The translations under genes were made by a program, and so were the position numbers. Positions 20,579 through 31,590 of a stretch of DNA of 34,001 bases are shown piece by piece. The notes under the pieces are model-generated. The model was not told the DNA's origin and did not search any database. It saw only the letters and a program-made list of their open reading frames with translations. The stretch is taken from the NCBI GenBank assembly GCA_001687465.1, contig LVLI01001149.1:1-34001 (forward strand), read 5' to 3'. This DNA is from Halocafeteria seosinensis (taxonomy: Eukaryota; Sar; Bigyra; Bicosoecida). Each line of letters starts with the position of its first letter. Position 1 is the stretch's first letter.

Positions 20579-22572
20579 CTAGTGTCTTAACTCTTTAGAG
20601 GTTGCTAAGACAGCATCCAGGAATGCGAATGCCGAAGCTTGGTCAAAAGACGCAGCAACCAGTCTCCATATACCTCTACCTATCACATGTAGGTACCCTT
20701 TTACCCAATTATACTCATCGCGAACACCAGTCGTAGAACTAGTCCAGTGCACTCCCTGACACGTTGAATATCTAAACACCCTTTCTTCCTCTCCGCTTGT
20801 GCTGACTCTCATACCCGAGTACACAACACAAGCTCTGAGCCCGACAAAGCCCGGACGAGAATCATCCTCGTACTCAATATCCAATATACCATATTGCCCC
20901 CGTCCAGGATATGCACCGTGGCTATACGGACCTGTGCAGACAAAGCAAAGACCAATGTATTGAGAAGAAAGACAGAAACTCATGATTTCCCTGTTCCTGA
21001 CTAACCTCCTTTCACATTTCCAGGGCTATCCAAGGCAGCAGCGTGAAATACGGGAAACCCAATATCGCTCTCTTTACCATTTTCTGCGGCTAGCATGTGC
21101 GCATCACCAGATATGACGATGAGTTTCTGTCGGATTCTGTGCTTATGGATATACTCCAGGATTTCATGCTTCTCGTGGGAGAATAATCCCCAGCCTCGAC
21201 CGGACAAGTACGGAACAGTGTTCACCCAGACAATCAAATCAATATCTGTGGATTTGTAGGCCGCTAGTAATTCTTCTTTGAACCATTGAAGTTGTATCGG
21301 CCCTAGCATAGTTTTACATTCTTCATCAGGGAAAGAATCCGGAATCCTCTGAGACCGCAAGTCTGTAACAAGGAAGCGAACACGCGAAATACTGAAGGAA
21401 TGATAGATTGCATTTCCATGATGAATTTTTTCTGCGGCCTTGCGAAACTCATCCTTGAATTGCTCTGGACATTTATTTGCCAGGGAATCCCAGCTAGTAG
21501 CCTCCTGTTTCTTCGACCACTTGCCCTTCGCATCGGACTCTATGGTATAGTAGGGTGCAACGTGTTTGTACGTAATTGATGCGGCCTTTGCTGCGTCGTT
21601 AGTTCCGTCACTGTCATCGGTACCATAGTCATGGTCATCCCACATGTAGACCACGGGAACTCGAGTGAATAGATCTCGCTGTGTTGGAGAGGTTAATGAT
21701 CTCCAGTACTTCCGCATATACTTGATTGGAAAATTGCTTCGAATTCCCCTGATAAGCAAGAAAGCACTAACTGTGAGGGCAAGTGAAAGCAATCGAATAA
21801 CCAGTCGAGCTCAGCTTACCCATAAAACAGATCTCCCATATGAATGAACAACAGGGGATCATGGTCAGCAATGCGGCTGAATACAGGATGTCTCGAGCCA
21901 GTGATAGCACAACTGGAGAACGCAATTCTAAACTTGCTGCACTCTTTCGCCTTCGGAGAGGTCCTAAACCTTCCTGTCTCTGTAGTCCTCCACTCCGAAT
22001 TTTCGGCTCCGCCCGTGTACTCGTACTGTATTCAGTAGGAGAATTATTACTGCTGAAAGAGTCCAGGAGTACCATGACCCACGTACCAGTGTCTCCGGAG
22101 ACAGCCTCGATACTTGAAACCTCGCCGTTCCAAAGTCTGGGTCTACCTCCACCGTTCTACTATACACAACATTCCCCGCGCCTTCCTGTGTAACGCTAAT
22201 ATAAGCTGTTTTGGGAGCCTTCTTAAGGACCCTATCTGGGTTTTCCTCAAATGCATTTCGTATCCCTCCTTCTAAAATTTCCCCATGGAGCGGGTCGAAG
22301 TCTGTAAATCCAATAACAATTGTGACAGAGGTAGAAGTAAGTCCCCCCATCCAAGAAAACGTGTTTCTCGGCGCTGTTTGAGGTTGACGTTGCTGGTTGT
22401 GCATAGTTTTCCCACTTATTCCTGAGATCTGATAGTTACTTGAAAGGAGACTATTCCCGTCATGAAGGCTCTCATTGGAAGTACCGCCTAAGGATAACCA
22501 TCTTGCAAAAAAAATAGCTTGGGCCAGCACAGCACATACAGCAACGATGCATACGACTTTTCGGAGCGTCAT
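20579..22572 (-). CDS. PhoD-like metallophosphatase/phosphodiesterase
   Basis: Four exons (22572-22087, 22025-21820, 21748-21006, 20931-20579; introns 61, 71, 74 nt) encode 595 aa. An N-terminal hydrophobic segment (KVVCIVAVCAVLAQAIFFA) is a signal peptide or anchor, placing the enzyme in the secretory pathway or outside the cell. Residues of about 70-195 form the family's N-terminal beta domain (FSWMGGLTSTSVTIVI ... LSPETLYEYTGGAENS ... GRFRTSP). The PhoD core follows with metal-site motifs IAFSSCA, FIHMGDLFYG (about 220-231), YMWDDHDYG (about 266-273) and VISGDAHML (about 442-450), then GGPYSHGAYPGRGQYG restored across intron 3. PhoD enzymes hydrolyse phosphate mono- and diesters, often during phosphate scavenging. 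It diverges from RPT1 across a 618-bp gap. Confidence 0.95.
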
Positions 22573-23190
22573 CGCCTCGGACTTGCACTCTTCAAATTAT
22601 CATTGCTCCATCGGATGCAATAATATATCACACAACGCTAAACTGTATTTACTAAATACCATATTGGTATGGGTATATCACGTTCGCCGATGACTACACG
22701 TCACAAATGACAGCTGCAGCATGTGCCCGTAAGTAACCCCTTCCTGAGGCGCAGAAAACACACGTTGTGTAGGGGTGAAGAAACATGAAAAGAATAAGGA
22801 TACGATCTATCCACGGAAAGCTCTGAAAACCTCAATCGTGAAGTTCGAAGTTCACAGTGGTATAGCCTTCGCTCGAATCGCTCCTTCCTCACCAAATTCC
22901 TTCACTCCTTTTCGCATAAGTGATACAGTACCAAAAAAGAAATATTGTGTGTGTGTATCTCTGTCGAAGCTCATACTACCACAGACTCTGTGACAGGGAG
23001 CGTCGTGTCCGCTGCGCAGACCAACTTCAACTTCACCAGCATCCGGGCTTTCAGCCCGGATCCGCAAGTTCCACGGCGGAATCCACGCATGATACATTGT
23101 ACTCACCATATGTGGCTTCGTTGACATCCATTGAACTTGGAACGACCATCCGTGGACAGCATTCGAAGAATACTCGTCACTTTACTGAAA
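22573..23190. other. Divergent promoter region PhoD-like / RPT1
   Basis: These 618 bp separate the two start codons and should hold both promoters and 5' leaders. Short open frames here are mutually antisense and unsupported. A GT repeat lies near 22945-22957. Confidence 0.5.
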
Positions 23191-24935
23191 ATGCCGCCTC
23201 CAACAGACCCTCCGAAAGAAAATGAAGACAACAAGCAGACCAAAAAGGAAGATCAGCAAGGGCACCATGATAAGCACACCAAAGAACGCTCTGCACTAGA
23301 CGACAGTGATATAGAATTATTAAAGTCATATGTACGTGTTTTATGGACCGCATTTCTTATATCGGTGGTGGAGATATTGAGGAATTCTGAAGGCGTGAAG
23401 GACCTTTTTTGCTCCTCCTTGCTTTCCCCTGTGATAGATACCCCTCGTGCAATTAAGTCATTGAGGCATTTCTTCCATGGTATTAACTGGAGTAACTTAT
23501 CCGCTTGAATTTCAACTGCAGGGACATGGTCCGTACACATCTGCTATCAGGTCACTGGAGAAAGACATCGAGAATGAGAGTTCTCGGGTTAAGAAACTAA
23601 TCGGTAAGGTCATGGTGAATTGGTAATTCCACGTGCGCGCTTATGCTCATTCNCCCGCCGTTTTCACTTGCATTGTGACAGGTATCGAAGAGTCGGATAC
23701 TGGACTGTCTGCACCCAGTCAATGGGATTTGGTAGCGGACAAACAAATGATGCAGGAAGAGCAGCCATTGCTCGTGGCTCGCTGCACTCAAATCATTGAT
23801 GCCAGTGAAGAAGAGCCCAAATACATGATTAACTTGAAGCAAATTGCGAAATATGTTGTAGGGTTGGGAGAAAAGGTAGCGCCAACCGATATTGAGGAAG
23901 GAATGCGCGTTGGTGTAGACAGAGCAAAACACCAAATTCAGATCCCTCTCCCGCCGAGGATTGACCCCTCCGTAACGATGATGACCGTAGAGGAGAAGCC
24001 TGATGTAACATACGATGATGTAGGAGGAGCAAAGGTAAGTGGTGTGAAGGTTAGGTGATACCCCTGGCTACTGGACATATCATATTGGATGGCGATTTTG
24101 GTCTTGTCAGGAGTCGATCGATAAATTGCGAGAAGTTGTGGAGCTGCCATTATTACATCCTGATCGATTCGTTAAGTTGGGTATTGATCCGCCGAAAGGC
24201 GTATTGCTATATGGGCCACCGGGAACCGGTAAAACACTGTCTGCCAGGGCAGTGGCCAACAGAACGGACGCCTGCTTTATCCGAGTAATTGGGAGTGAAC
24301 TAGTACAGAAATATGTAGGAGAAGGAGCGCGTATGGTTCGTGAATTGTTCCAGATGGCACGCAGCAAAAAGGTGAGTCTCCATTCTTTGCTCCCTCTATT
24401 GTCGGACATAACTGGTCTCTGGTGGTGCGATGTACAGGCTGCGATCATTTTCTTCGATGAAATCGACGCTATCGGTGGATCTCGATTCGAAGGCGATGCA
24501 GGTGGAGATAATGAGGTCCAACGAACAATGTTAGAAATTGTCAATCAGTTAGACGGTTTTGATTCACGCGGTAACATCAAGGTATTAATGGCGACGAATC
24601 GTCCCGATACCCTTGACCCCGCCCTGATGCGACCAGGACGATTAGATAGAAAAATCGAATTTGCACTACCGGATTTACCAGGGCGTACACACATCATGAA
24701 AATTCATGGCAAATCTATGAGCGTGGATAAAGATATTCGCTACGAATTACTAGCTCGATTGTGCCCAAGCTCGACAGGGGCGGAACTTCGCAGTGTGTGT
24801 ACCGAGGCCGGTATGTTTGCAATCCGAAGTCGTCGAAAGAGCGTGAGTGAGAAGGATTTCTTGGACGCAATCGAAAAGGTTATCAAAGCCTACAAGAAGT
24901 TCAGCGCAACTCCGAAATACATGGTCTACAATTAG
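23191..24935 (+). CDS. RPT1: 26S proteasome regulatory ATPase RPT1
   Basis: Five exons (23191-23331, 23522-23603, 23682-24034, 24111-24371, 24438-24935; introns 190, 78, 76 and 66 nt) encode 444 aa, close to the usual 430-435 plus a longer charged N-terminus. It is one of six AAA+ ATPases of the proteasome base that unfold substrates. It shows the RPT1-specific coiled-coil and linker ([31 protein letters not shown]), Walker A GPPGTGKT at about 227-234, Walker [13 protein letters not shown] (DE at about 286-287), the second region of homology [15 protein letters not shown], and the RPT1/PSMC2 C-terminus ATPKYMVYN, which lacks the HbYX gate-opening motif as usual for RPT1. Intron 2 contains the ambiguous base 23653. 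Confidence 0.97.
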
Positions 24936-25010
24936 GCAATCATTCAAAAAACACCTCCCCAAGACGTCAATTATACAAAGAGTTGCGGCAAATTGTACAG
25001 GTAGTTCGGC

Positions 25011-25705
25011 TCAAATTGTTTCATTTCTTAGGCTTTCCGCTATGTATTCGAGATCTTCAGTCATAGTATCCAAACTGTCTTTAATTGTGTAAGTCCACCC
25101 TCGTAATCCATCAAAACAAGTCTGCAACAAGAGAAATCGCATTGGTCTAACAACGTGGGAGCAGCTGGATCGTCACTAGCAACGTACCTCACAGGAGCGC
25201 CGGAATTCGGTCACACTACCGATTTGTGATTTTGATTCATCCTTCACTTGTTTGAGCACATTATCTAGTGCTTTCATCCTCTCCTTGAGTTGCTGCTGGT
25301 TCTCCCCTACAGCCAATAAAGATTTCATGACCCCCGTTCGAAAATCTTGATGCAAGTTTTCCGCAGTCGTTTGTATTTCCTTATAGCACAATCCTGGAAC
25401 GATGGGACAGCATGCTTTACACCAAGTAACACTAAAAATAGAAAAGGGGATACAAACGTACGCTTATCTTCCTTGCGTTGTTTGGCTTCCTGTCGGCTCT
25501 TCTCCCGAAGTTGCTTCAGCGATTGAGCCAATTCACTGTCTTGCGTCTGGATAATAGTCGACGGAGAGGATAGAGGGACAGGTGGGCTCCTCTTTGCGCC
25601 TCCTCCTCCTGCGCTTCCTGCACTATCGCGTCGTGTAGTGGCCCTATCTCCTCCTCCTCCTCCTCCGGAGGGAGATGCCGTCGTGGTGGTGGGCTTTTTC
25701 GGCAT
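25011..25705 (-). CDS. Small coiled-coil protein, unknown
   Basis: Three exons (25705-25462, 25393-25188, 25121-25011; introns 68 and 66 nt, both with GTACGT donors) encode 186 aa. The first 60 residues are low complexity (Thr, Gly and Ser runs; the Gly runs come from a CTCCTC-type trinucleotide repeat at about 25600-25670). From about residue 60 to 175 it is almost entirely heptad-like coiled coil (SELAQSLKQLREKSRQEAKQ, NQQQLKERMKALDNVLKQV), ending with LDTMTEDLEYIAESLRN. Size and shape recall subunits of coiled-coil adaptor or tether complexes such as BLOC-1 or kinetochore components, but I cannot assign a family. It converges on RPT1 with 75 bp between stops. Confidence 0.7.
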
Positions 25706-25797
25706 TATCACATGGATTAGTTTGTATTGTCAGTAATACTATATTTTTTATTCATTTATTAATTAATAAATTAACATATATCCCTCCTTGTTCAGAA
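25706..25797. promoter_or_regulatory. Compact AT-rich bidirectional promoter
   Basis: Only 92 bp separate the divergent ATG codons of the coiled-coil and Myb/SANT-like genes. The interval is strongly AT-rich (TATATTTTTTATTCATTTATT and following), unlike its surroundings. Transcription of both genes must start in or very near it, unless the TTGTTCAG just before the right-hand ATG is the acceptor of a 5' leader intron. Confidence 0.6.
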
Positions 25798-27852
25798 ATG
25801 AGTGATCAACAACAACCACAAGATACCCCCATGGCGTACTCCCAGCAGTATGAGAGTACCTGGATTAACACGACACAAGGACCTCCACCCACATCAACAC
25901 AAGCATCTTCGGAAGCAGCCACAGCAGCAGGAGGAGGAGGAGAAGAAGGAGGAGGGCAGTCATCAAGGACGACGACAGATATGGGCCCATCCTCCTCCTC
26001 CTCGACGCCACAAAGTCTCTCACACACGACCAAAAGCAGCGTGAGTCCCGGACAGTACTATGTGATCAGTCCCAAAACAGCCGTCTCCCCTGCTCAAAGG
26101 ATGGCATTGGGAGCAGCATCAAGGGAAGCCGGCGGTCTGTCTCAAAGCGGCCTGAGACAGACCATCGACCCCACCACGGCTACGGGTGCGTCTGGGGTGC
26201 AAACTACCTCTGCTATGCAGTCTGGAGGAGCCGGAGCTGGACGTGGCCAGCAACAAAATATTGTACCACAACCATTGACGTTTTCCTCAGAGACAGTATC
26301 TGCCAGAGGGCCTTCCGTCACGAGTAGTAATGTTGCAGGAACCTACCCAAGGAATAGCCTCCCATCCCAAGGTATAAATGCTGCCAGACCTCCCTATTCA
26401 TTTAATGCCGAAAGCCCAGGACAAACAACAGGGTTGACTCAATCGTCAGCAACCAGCGATCCACGCTTGGGTACGATACAGACGACACAACCTGCAACAC
26501 GCTTGGGTACCATACAAAAGACGCCGCCTGCAACTTTTCCCTACTCGCAGCAACGGACAGAAGTCGCTTCAAGAAGCGCGACGTATTCAAGTGTTAGTTC
26601 CGAACGGTTCAGCGTAGGGAACAGCCCTCATAGTGCTGCACAACTGCGGAAGGCGCAGAATGTCAATTTTGCCCAAGAATCCAACTATGGACCGAATTAT
26701 CCGCGGCCGCGTCAGCTACAGTCCTATCAACCCCAGAAAGTGTCTGCAGGAAACGCTATAGGCCAACCGCAACAATACTCGCAACGCAGCAATCCCTATG
26801 TTACGCCTGCAAAACGGCAAGCAACGTACCAACCGCCCCAGCAGAAGTGGTCGCAAGTTCAAAAGAGTAAGTAAATGCTTCATCGAATATGAGGATATTG
26901 ACCTCCCATTGACATGTTACCCTCCAGGGTCTACTGCAACGGCGGAGGGAAGCGCAATGACTGCTTCGGAGCAGTATGAAGACTACCCATGGTACAGGGA
27001 TGATCCATCTCTGACTGATGATACGGTGTTGAGTATTGTGGAAGTGGTATCAGATTATTTTGATGAACTGGCTGTGACTGCCCCTCTTACGTCGTGGAGG
27101 ATCCCATGGGGAAAGCTAGTGAAGACACTCAATGACAAACGGGGAATCCGAGTGACTGAAGTGTAAGAGTGGCGTTGTTAAGGTTGTAAGTCCGTTCTTG
27201 GTTTTCCTTACCTTATCTATGTATCGACTGCAGTCAATGCCAACGAGTATGGCGTTATCTTGCTTACGGCAGTGATATAGGCAAACGCGAGACGCTGGAC
27301 AAGGACTCCGACAACGAAGGTGAGGAGCCAACGGAACTCAGCTCGAAGGTTTCTGACCCTTCGATTTTGCAGTACTCTCTGCAAGACGTACTTAGAGAAG
27401 TCTCTCCAGCATACGAATCAATCAGCTCAGCAGCTATCAACCAGGTGCAGAGCCATGCCAATCAGTCCAACTCACATACAACAAACTCTTCCAGTGATAC
27501 TATTTCCCTGGCGGATATGAGCGCTATTGTAACTGACATTGCCGGCGTGTGTCCAAATCCGCCTCCGACACCAGGTGATTTCCTACCAGAAAATGTAAGA
27601 CGTGAAGTTCTCAACCGGCTCGATCCATCGATCCGTAACTTTCCTTTGAAGTGTCGGGAAGTATTCGACGAGGAAGTTTCAAAGCAGCCCGTCGAAGTGC
27701 AAGAGAGATGCATCCAAAAGGCTGCCGACGAAGGGGCTAGCAGTAACTACCAGTTCCGTGTGTGGGAATCCAGGTCGCAAGAATTATGCAGTCTTGTAGC
27801 GACAGCAATACAGTCTGAGATAGCCGAACAAGGAATCCATGATCAGCGCTGA
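25798..27852 (+). CDS. Myb/SANT-like nuclear protein with Q/S-rich N-terminus
   Basis: Three exons (25798-26866, 26928-27162, 27234-27852; introns 61 and 71 nt) encode 640 aa. The first 355 residues are low complexity, rich in Gln, Ser, Thr, Pro and Ala, with repeats such as RLGTIQTTQPATRLGTIQKT and a YPRPRQLQSYQPQ-type stretch; this looks disordered and prion-like or activation-domain-like. Residues of about 370-450, joined across intron 2, read as a helical DNA-binding-type module with the tryptophan spacing of Myb/SANT repeats (TSWRIPWGKLVKTLND, then VTEVQCQRVWRYLAYG). The C-terminal third is acidic, then a well-folded helical segment (LPENVRREVLNRLDPSIRNF). A transcription or chromatin role is inferred; no precise family is recognised. 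Confidence 0.75.
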
Positions 27853-27995
27853 GCCAAGTCTCGCTGTTGTCCAGCTATCGGCTCCTGTCGATTGCCTAAA
27901 CTACAGTCAAGGTAGAACAGCGTTGTAAGATCGCGCGGTAAACAAAACGAATTTCATTTTTGCTGAGTTAGGTTCAAACCCTCACTATTGTGAGC

Positions 27996-28966
27996 TCATG
28001 CTAGTTTTGCTTGCTGCAAGAATCTCATAATCGTGGATGCGCAGACATCAGGGCAGTCCTCGTGAAGATGGTGACCAGCCCCTGGTATTCCTTTAACCAT
28101 GAAACGCCCTTGCATTTGACCCATGATGATGTCCCGATCAAAATGCTCCATTGACCGTTGCTGCCCTGTAAAACACCTCCCACTCACTGTTGATATATAT
28201 CAGCCGTGTCGACATAGACTAGGACGTACCTGAAAAAATCAAACACCTAGGAATGTCCAAATTTGAGAACAATTCTGAAAATTGACGGAACCAGCCTGCA
28301 GAGACCAACACGAATCTCATTAATCACCATGTCTACTTTATCGTCTTCGTTTCTCCGTGGAATGCGACACTGTACGACGGTTCGCTACTACTCTCTTACC
28401 TTCCCAATGCTCTTCGGATTTGAGAAGATCCGTCCTCCAACTTACACCGGAAGCATCAGTGGTTGCTCGGAACAAACTAGGAACTGATGCGTACGCAGAC
28501 GATGGAAGTTGAAGAATGCCTTTCTGAATGTGCCAATCAATGGCTTCTGTTATATCTCGGAAGTGGGAAGGGCGTAGGTGCAAGTTTTTCTTCGTTTGTG
28601 GAAGGGAGGCAATTGCTGCAGTTTCCACGACGTCTAGGACAACAAGCGCGCTTACTGGCACGGAGAGCGATCGGAAACCACCGACATCCTCGGCAGGATG
28701 ACTTCCTTTCCGATCAATTTGCTGTTGAGCAGCGATGGAGTTTGCAATGCATCCTCCTAATGAATGTCCTACCAGGATGACGCCATCATGAAGATCATGA
28801 ATCCCTCTGCTGTGTATTGCTTCCAATACCCGCACGAAGACGGATGTAAACGGCGCCAAGAATCCTTGGGGGAATCAAGCGGCTTCGTTTTCGCGATGGT
28901 AGAAGACAACGCAAGAATCCGACGATACAACTTCCAAAAACGCCATGTCATTGGAATCTTATTCAT
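27996..28966 (-). CDS. PPME1: Protein phosphatase methylesterase 1-like, 5' end damaged or unresolved
   Basis: The 3' two-thirds is clear: exons 28859-28400, 28295-28230 and 28165-27996 (introns 104 and 64 nt). PPME1 is an alpha/beta hydrolase that removes the C-terminal methyl ester from PP2A. Seen here are the nucleophile elbow ILVGHSLGG, the acid strand LVVLDVVE, RPSHFRDITEAIDW, the SWRTDLLKSEEHWEGWFRQF segment restored by splicing, IIMGQMQGRFMV, and the catalytic histidine in GAGHHLHED. The upstream part containing the expected LHGGG oxyanion motif is not found intact. The frame leading into the clear region is stopped by a TGA at 28875-28877, and a neighbouring frame carries a GPTII...MTWRF stretch that resembles the missing part but is out of register. 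Either a frame error, a cryptic intron or gene decay explains this. Confidence 0.75.
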
Positions 28967-29021
28967 GCTGATAGTGCAGGAAAATTCAATGATTGTTGGA
29001 CCTTGCGCACGAGACTATCTG

Positions 29022-29667
29022 TCACATGTGTACTAACCAAGCACAAGCCAGTTGAACAGTATGCGAAGAAAACACCTCACAACAGATAGCGCGAGCACAA
29101 TAACACTTCGTGTATTGCTTCGATTGCGGCACACCGACAGATGGGCAAAACTTCTAGAGAACATATCTTAAAATCGTGTTGAATTCCTCTGAGCCAGCAC
29201 CAAATCATACCGTATTCCCACTCGTTAGGACGCCGTGAAAGAAGCTTTCGTCGTTCTTGCTCGACAGGTCGGTATACCATTTGTTCCAGTAAGGGAAACC
29301 CTTCTTTTTTCCCGGATGTTTGAGTTGCCTATATCCAGATACAACTGGAACAGCATCCTTTGCTAAGACTCAATCAAACCATACGTGTGTGACAGCATAT
29401 CTCCCGTACCGATGCAATTATATAAGCAGTTGCAGCAAATAGAACACCTGATACGTTCCCTTGACACATACAAGTAGTTCACCGTATCATGATGAAACCT
29501 CGACGTGCATCGACCTGGACATCCTGGCTTTCCAAACGATGAGGCTTTCCAAAAGTGGCGTCTTGCCCAAAACAATTGTCTGACACTAGCCTCACAAATA
29601 TAACTCCCGCAGCGCACCACATAAAGACATATGGAACAACGGCAGAGTTGTTGCGTATTCTTGCCAT
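29022..29667 (-). CDS. Unknown membrane/secreted protein (or 5' exons of the PPME1-like gene)
   Basis: A good ATG at 29667 opens MARIRNNSAVVPYVFMWCAA, a short signal anchor (about residues 10-28). A possible 51-nt intron (GTTTCATC ... CGTATCAG) leads to GVLFAATAYIIAS, and another leads into a clear 49-codon exon at 29357-29211 (VVSGYRQLKHPGKKKGFPYW ... VLTSGNT) with a GTATGA donor. A cysteine-rich exon (KFCPSVGVPQ ... CYCARAICCE) may end the gene at 29022. The exon at 29357-29211 also resembles the N-terminal basic plus PW..YF region of PPME1, so it could instead belong to that gene via a 190-nt intron. The two models exclude each other. Confidence 0.35.
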
Positions 29668-29757
29668 CTTTACTTAGTTTGAAACACAAACTCATGCACC
29701 GAATTCGCTTGAACCTCGGGTTTGTAGAGTGACGGGGGACTTACGGTGATGGCAGCA

Positions 29758-30927
29758 TCATTTGTTAACCCGAAGCTCGCAGAATTGAGGTATGTATAGA
29801 GCACCATAAGCCGGATTCTCCAGTTCTTTCCAAAAACGGTCATTATCAAAGGTGTTGATAACGTATGTGGCCACAATTCTGCGAGAATTCGAGAACTCGG
29901 AATGCAGCTTTGCCGCATAGAAGAAATAATTATTATTTCTTGACGACCAAGGCAGGTGCAACTTTGTGGAGGAATCAAGGCTCCATGGACCGACTAACAA
30001 CGAGCTATTGTACAGGCGAATTTCCGAGCTGATAAGGCTGAGAACCTCAGCCATGTACCATACGTTAGCTGCATTCTCTTTCATGATCACGGTTTCACTT
30101 GTTGGAGGGAACCCTTCAATCTGCCTTAAGCCCAACGATCTAGAAGTGCTCCAGCCATCAACCGTCCAATATTGCGCCATTTCCCACTGCAGGTTGAGAA
30201 TGCTGGAATTCTGGATTCTAACCAAGACTGTGATAGCTTCCTCCTCATCGGTCACTGATGTTCCCGAAAAGCGCTGACCGAATACATACACCCACTTATC
30301 TCCAAGATCTGAGACCACTGCACTACTCCATGTCTCCAGATGTTCCTCAACGTCTGACACGTAGTGAAGATTGTAATCCCATTCGTTCGGGGAAGCTTCT
30401 GGATTGTCGACCAATATCCAGACGGTTCCGTGTACCTTGATTGGGGCATCATGGACGAAAGAATACGTTCCAACGACGAATAACTTTTCACCAACTCTCA
30501 CGCCCGCCATTGGCCAAATGTATACGTAGGGATTCTCGGGTGTGAAAATAGCTTCGGGGGTAGAGTCATTATCACGAACTCGGATAAATTTCTGGATACT
30601 TTGCCATGTCTGTTTGTCCGAATCATAATGCATGACACCGACTGAATTGTGAAGAAATCCTCCCGGGTGACGGACTGGAAACTGACTTTGGCCGATTACG
30701 GTATCTCCGAATAACCAAATATACCGTGTCGCATTCCATTTGATTGACGTTCCAACATCTCCTCCCAACCACGTCCGACCCGCTGATGGATTAGTATCTG
30801 AGTGGGAAGGGTTTATCAACGTTTGTAGACATTCCAAAGAGGGATCCCGGTCGCAAGTTGAAGCTGCGTTGGAGCTCCCCCATAAAGTCGAGGCAATCAA
30901 TATTATACAGTTGATCTTTATGAGCAT
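29758..30927 (-). CDS. Secreted DUF5005-like beta-propeller protein
   Basis: A single exon encodes 389 aa from the ATG at 30927. Residues 1-21 are a classic signal peptide (LIKINCIILIASTLWGSSNA). The mature part has WLGGDVGTSIKWN followed by RYIWLFGDTVIGQ, the first-blade signature of the DUF4185/DUF5005 glycosidase-like five-bladed propellers, then further blades with YVYIWPMAGVRVGEKLFVVG, TWSSAVVSDLGDKWVYVFGQ and NVWYMAEVL. Several N-glycosylation sequons are present. The family is distantly related to GH43-type propellers and is suspected of binding or cleaving polysaccharides; activity here is inference. Confidence 0.75.
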   Translation of the reverse strand: MLIKINCIILIASTLWGSSNAASTCDRDPSLECLQTLINPSHSDTNPSAGRTWLGGDVGTSIKWNATRYIWLFGDTVIGQSQFPVRHPGGFLHNSVGVMHYDSDKQTWQSIQKFIRVRDNDSTPEAIFTPENPYVYIWPMAGVRVGEKLFVVGTYSFVHDAPIKVHGTVWILVDNPEASPNEWDYNLHYVSDVEEHLETWSSAVVSDLGDKWVYVFGQRFSGTSVTDEEEAITVLVRIQNSSILNLQWEMAQYWTVDGWSTSRSLGLRQIEGFPPTSETVIMKENAANVWYMAEVLSLISSEIRLYNSSLLVGPWSLDSSTKLHLPWSSRNNNYFFYAAKLHSEFSNSRRIVATYVINTFDNDRFWKELENPAYGALYIPQFCELRVNK

Positions 30928-31590
30928 CACCGCTTGCAGAGATTCGATCTATGATTGCAGAACGTGCCTGCAAACCTGCCTGCAAACCAAATAGCGCACT
31001 TTGGGATGCTCTGTGCAACAACACAATACCCCACACGGTTTGTGAAGTTGGGGTTTTGTTTGTGAAGTTGCTCCTCTACACAGAACTTCTAAAGTCAAAA
31101 TCCGAATAATGACATCATGCGTCTCAATGGTAGGTACCTTCCGCTACGAGAAATTTATGATCAATATCGTGGAGAAACCGAACCAAAATCCAGAATTCGG
31201 TTCATTTGGTACCATGGTATCTTGTCATGGACATCCGCGAAATCCTCCCATGCCTCCGGAAGCTGGAGCCCAGCATGACCGAAGAAGTGTCATTTAATGG
31301 GTGGTGGCACAGTGAATCGTGTGAAGTTCTGTATCTCCGTGACTGAAGCCGCTGTAGTGAAAGAAAAATTGTACGCTTCACCGTGAGACTTCGTTGAACT
31401 TCTTTGACTTCTACCCGATGACTTCGACTTTAGTGACTTCTTCAGACGTAAAGTTGTCTGAAGACTTTAAAGCTTCGAAGGGATTTATTCTACGACAACA
31501 CGGTACTCATACACATACAAGTACTTAAGGAAGTCGTGTGCGAGTAGATTAAGACACAGTATCGATATTGTAAACTCTGTGTCGTGAACA
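30928..31590. other. Intergenic, divergent; contains duplicated promoter-like block
   Basis: This lies between the DUF5005-like gene (-) and the 31591 gene (+). The block with TTGTCTGAAG and CTTTAA at about 31454-31472 recurs before the second copy at about 32800-32816. A 62-aa + frame at 31109-31297 resembles no family. Several TTGTGAAGTTG / CTTCTTTGACTTC-type short repeats occur but no RNA gene is seen. Confidence 0.45.

Noticed and set aside
24126-24935. A 269-aa AAA+ ATPase frame as a separate gene
   Set aside because: It is exons 4 and 5 of RPT1 with the open 66-nt intron read through; the upstream exons join it in phase.
27968-27990. tRNA B-box-like GGTTCAAACCC
   Set aside because: No matching T-stem, acceptor stem or anticodon arm could be folded around it on either strand.
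29363-29695. 110-aa Cys-rich minus frame
   Set aside because: It starts without an ATG, runs across splice-like sites and competes with a better-bounded exon model in another frame.
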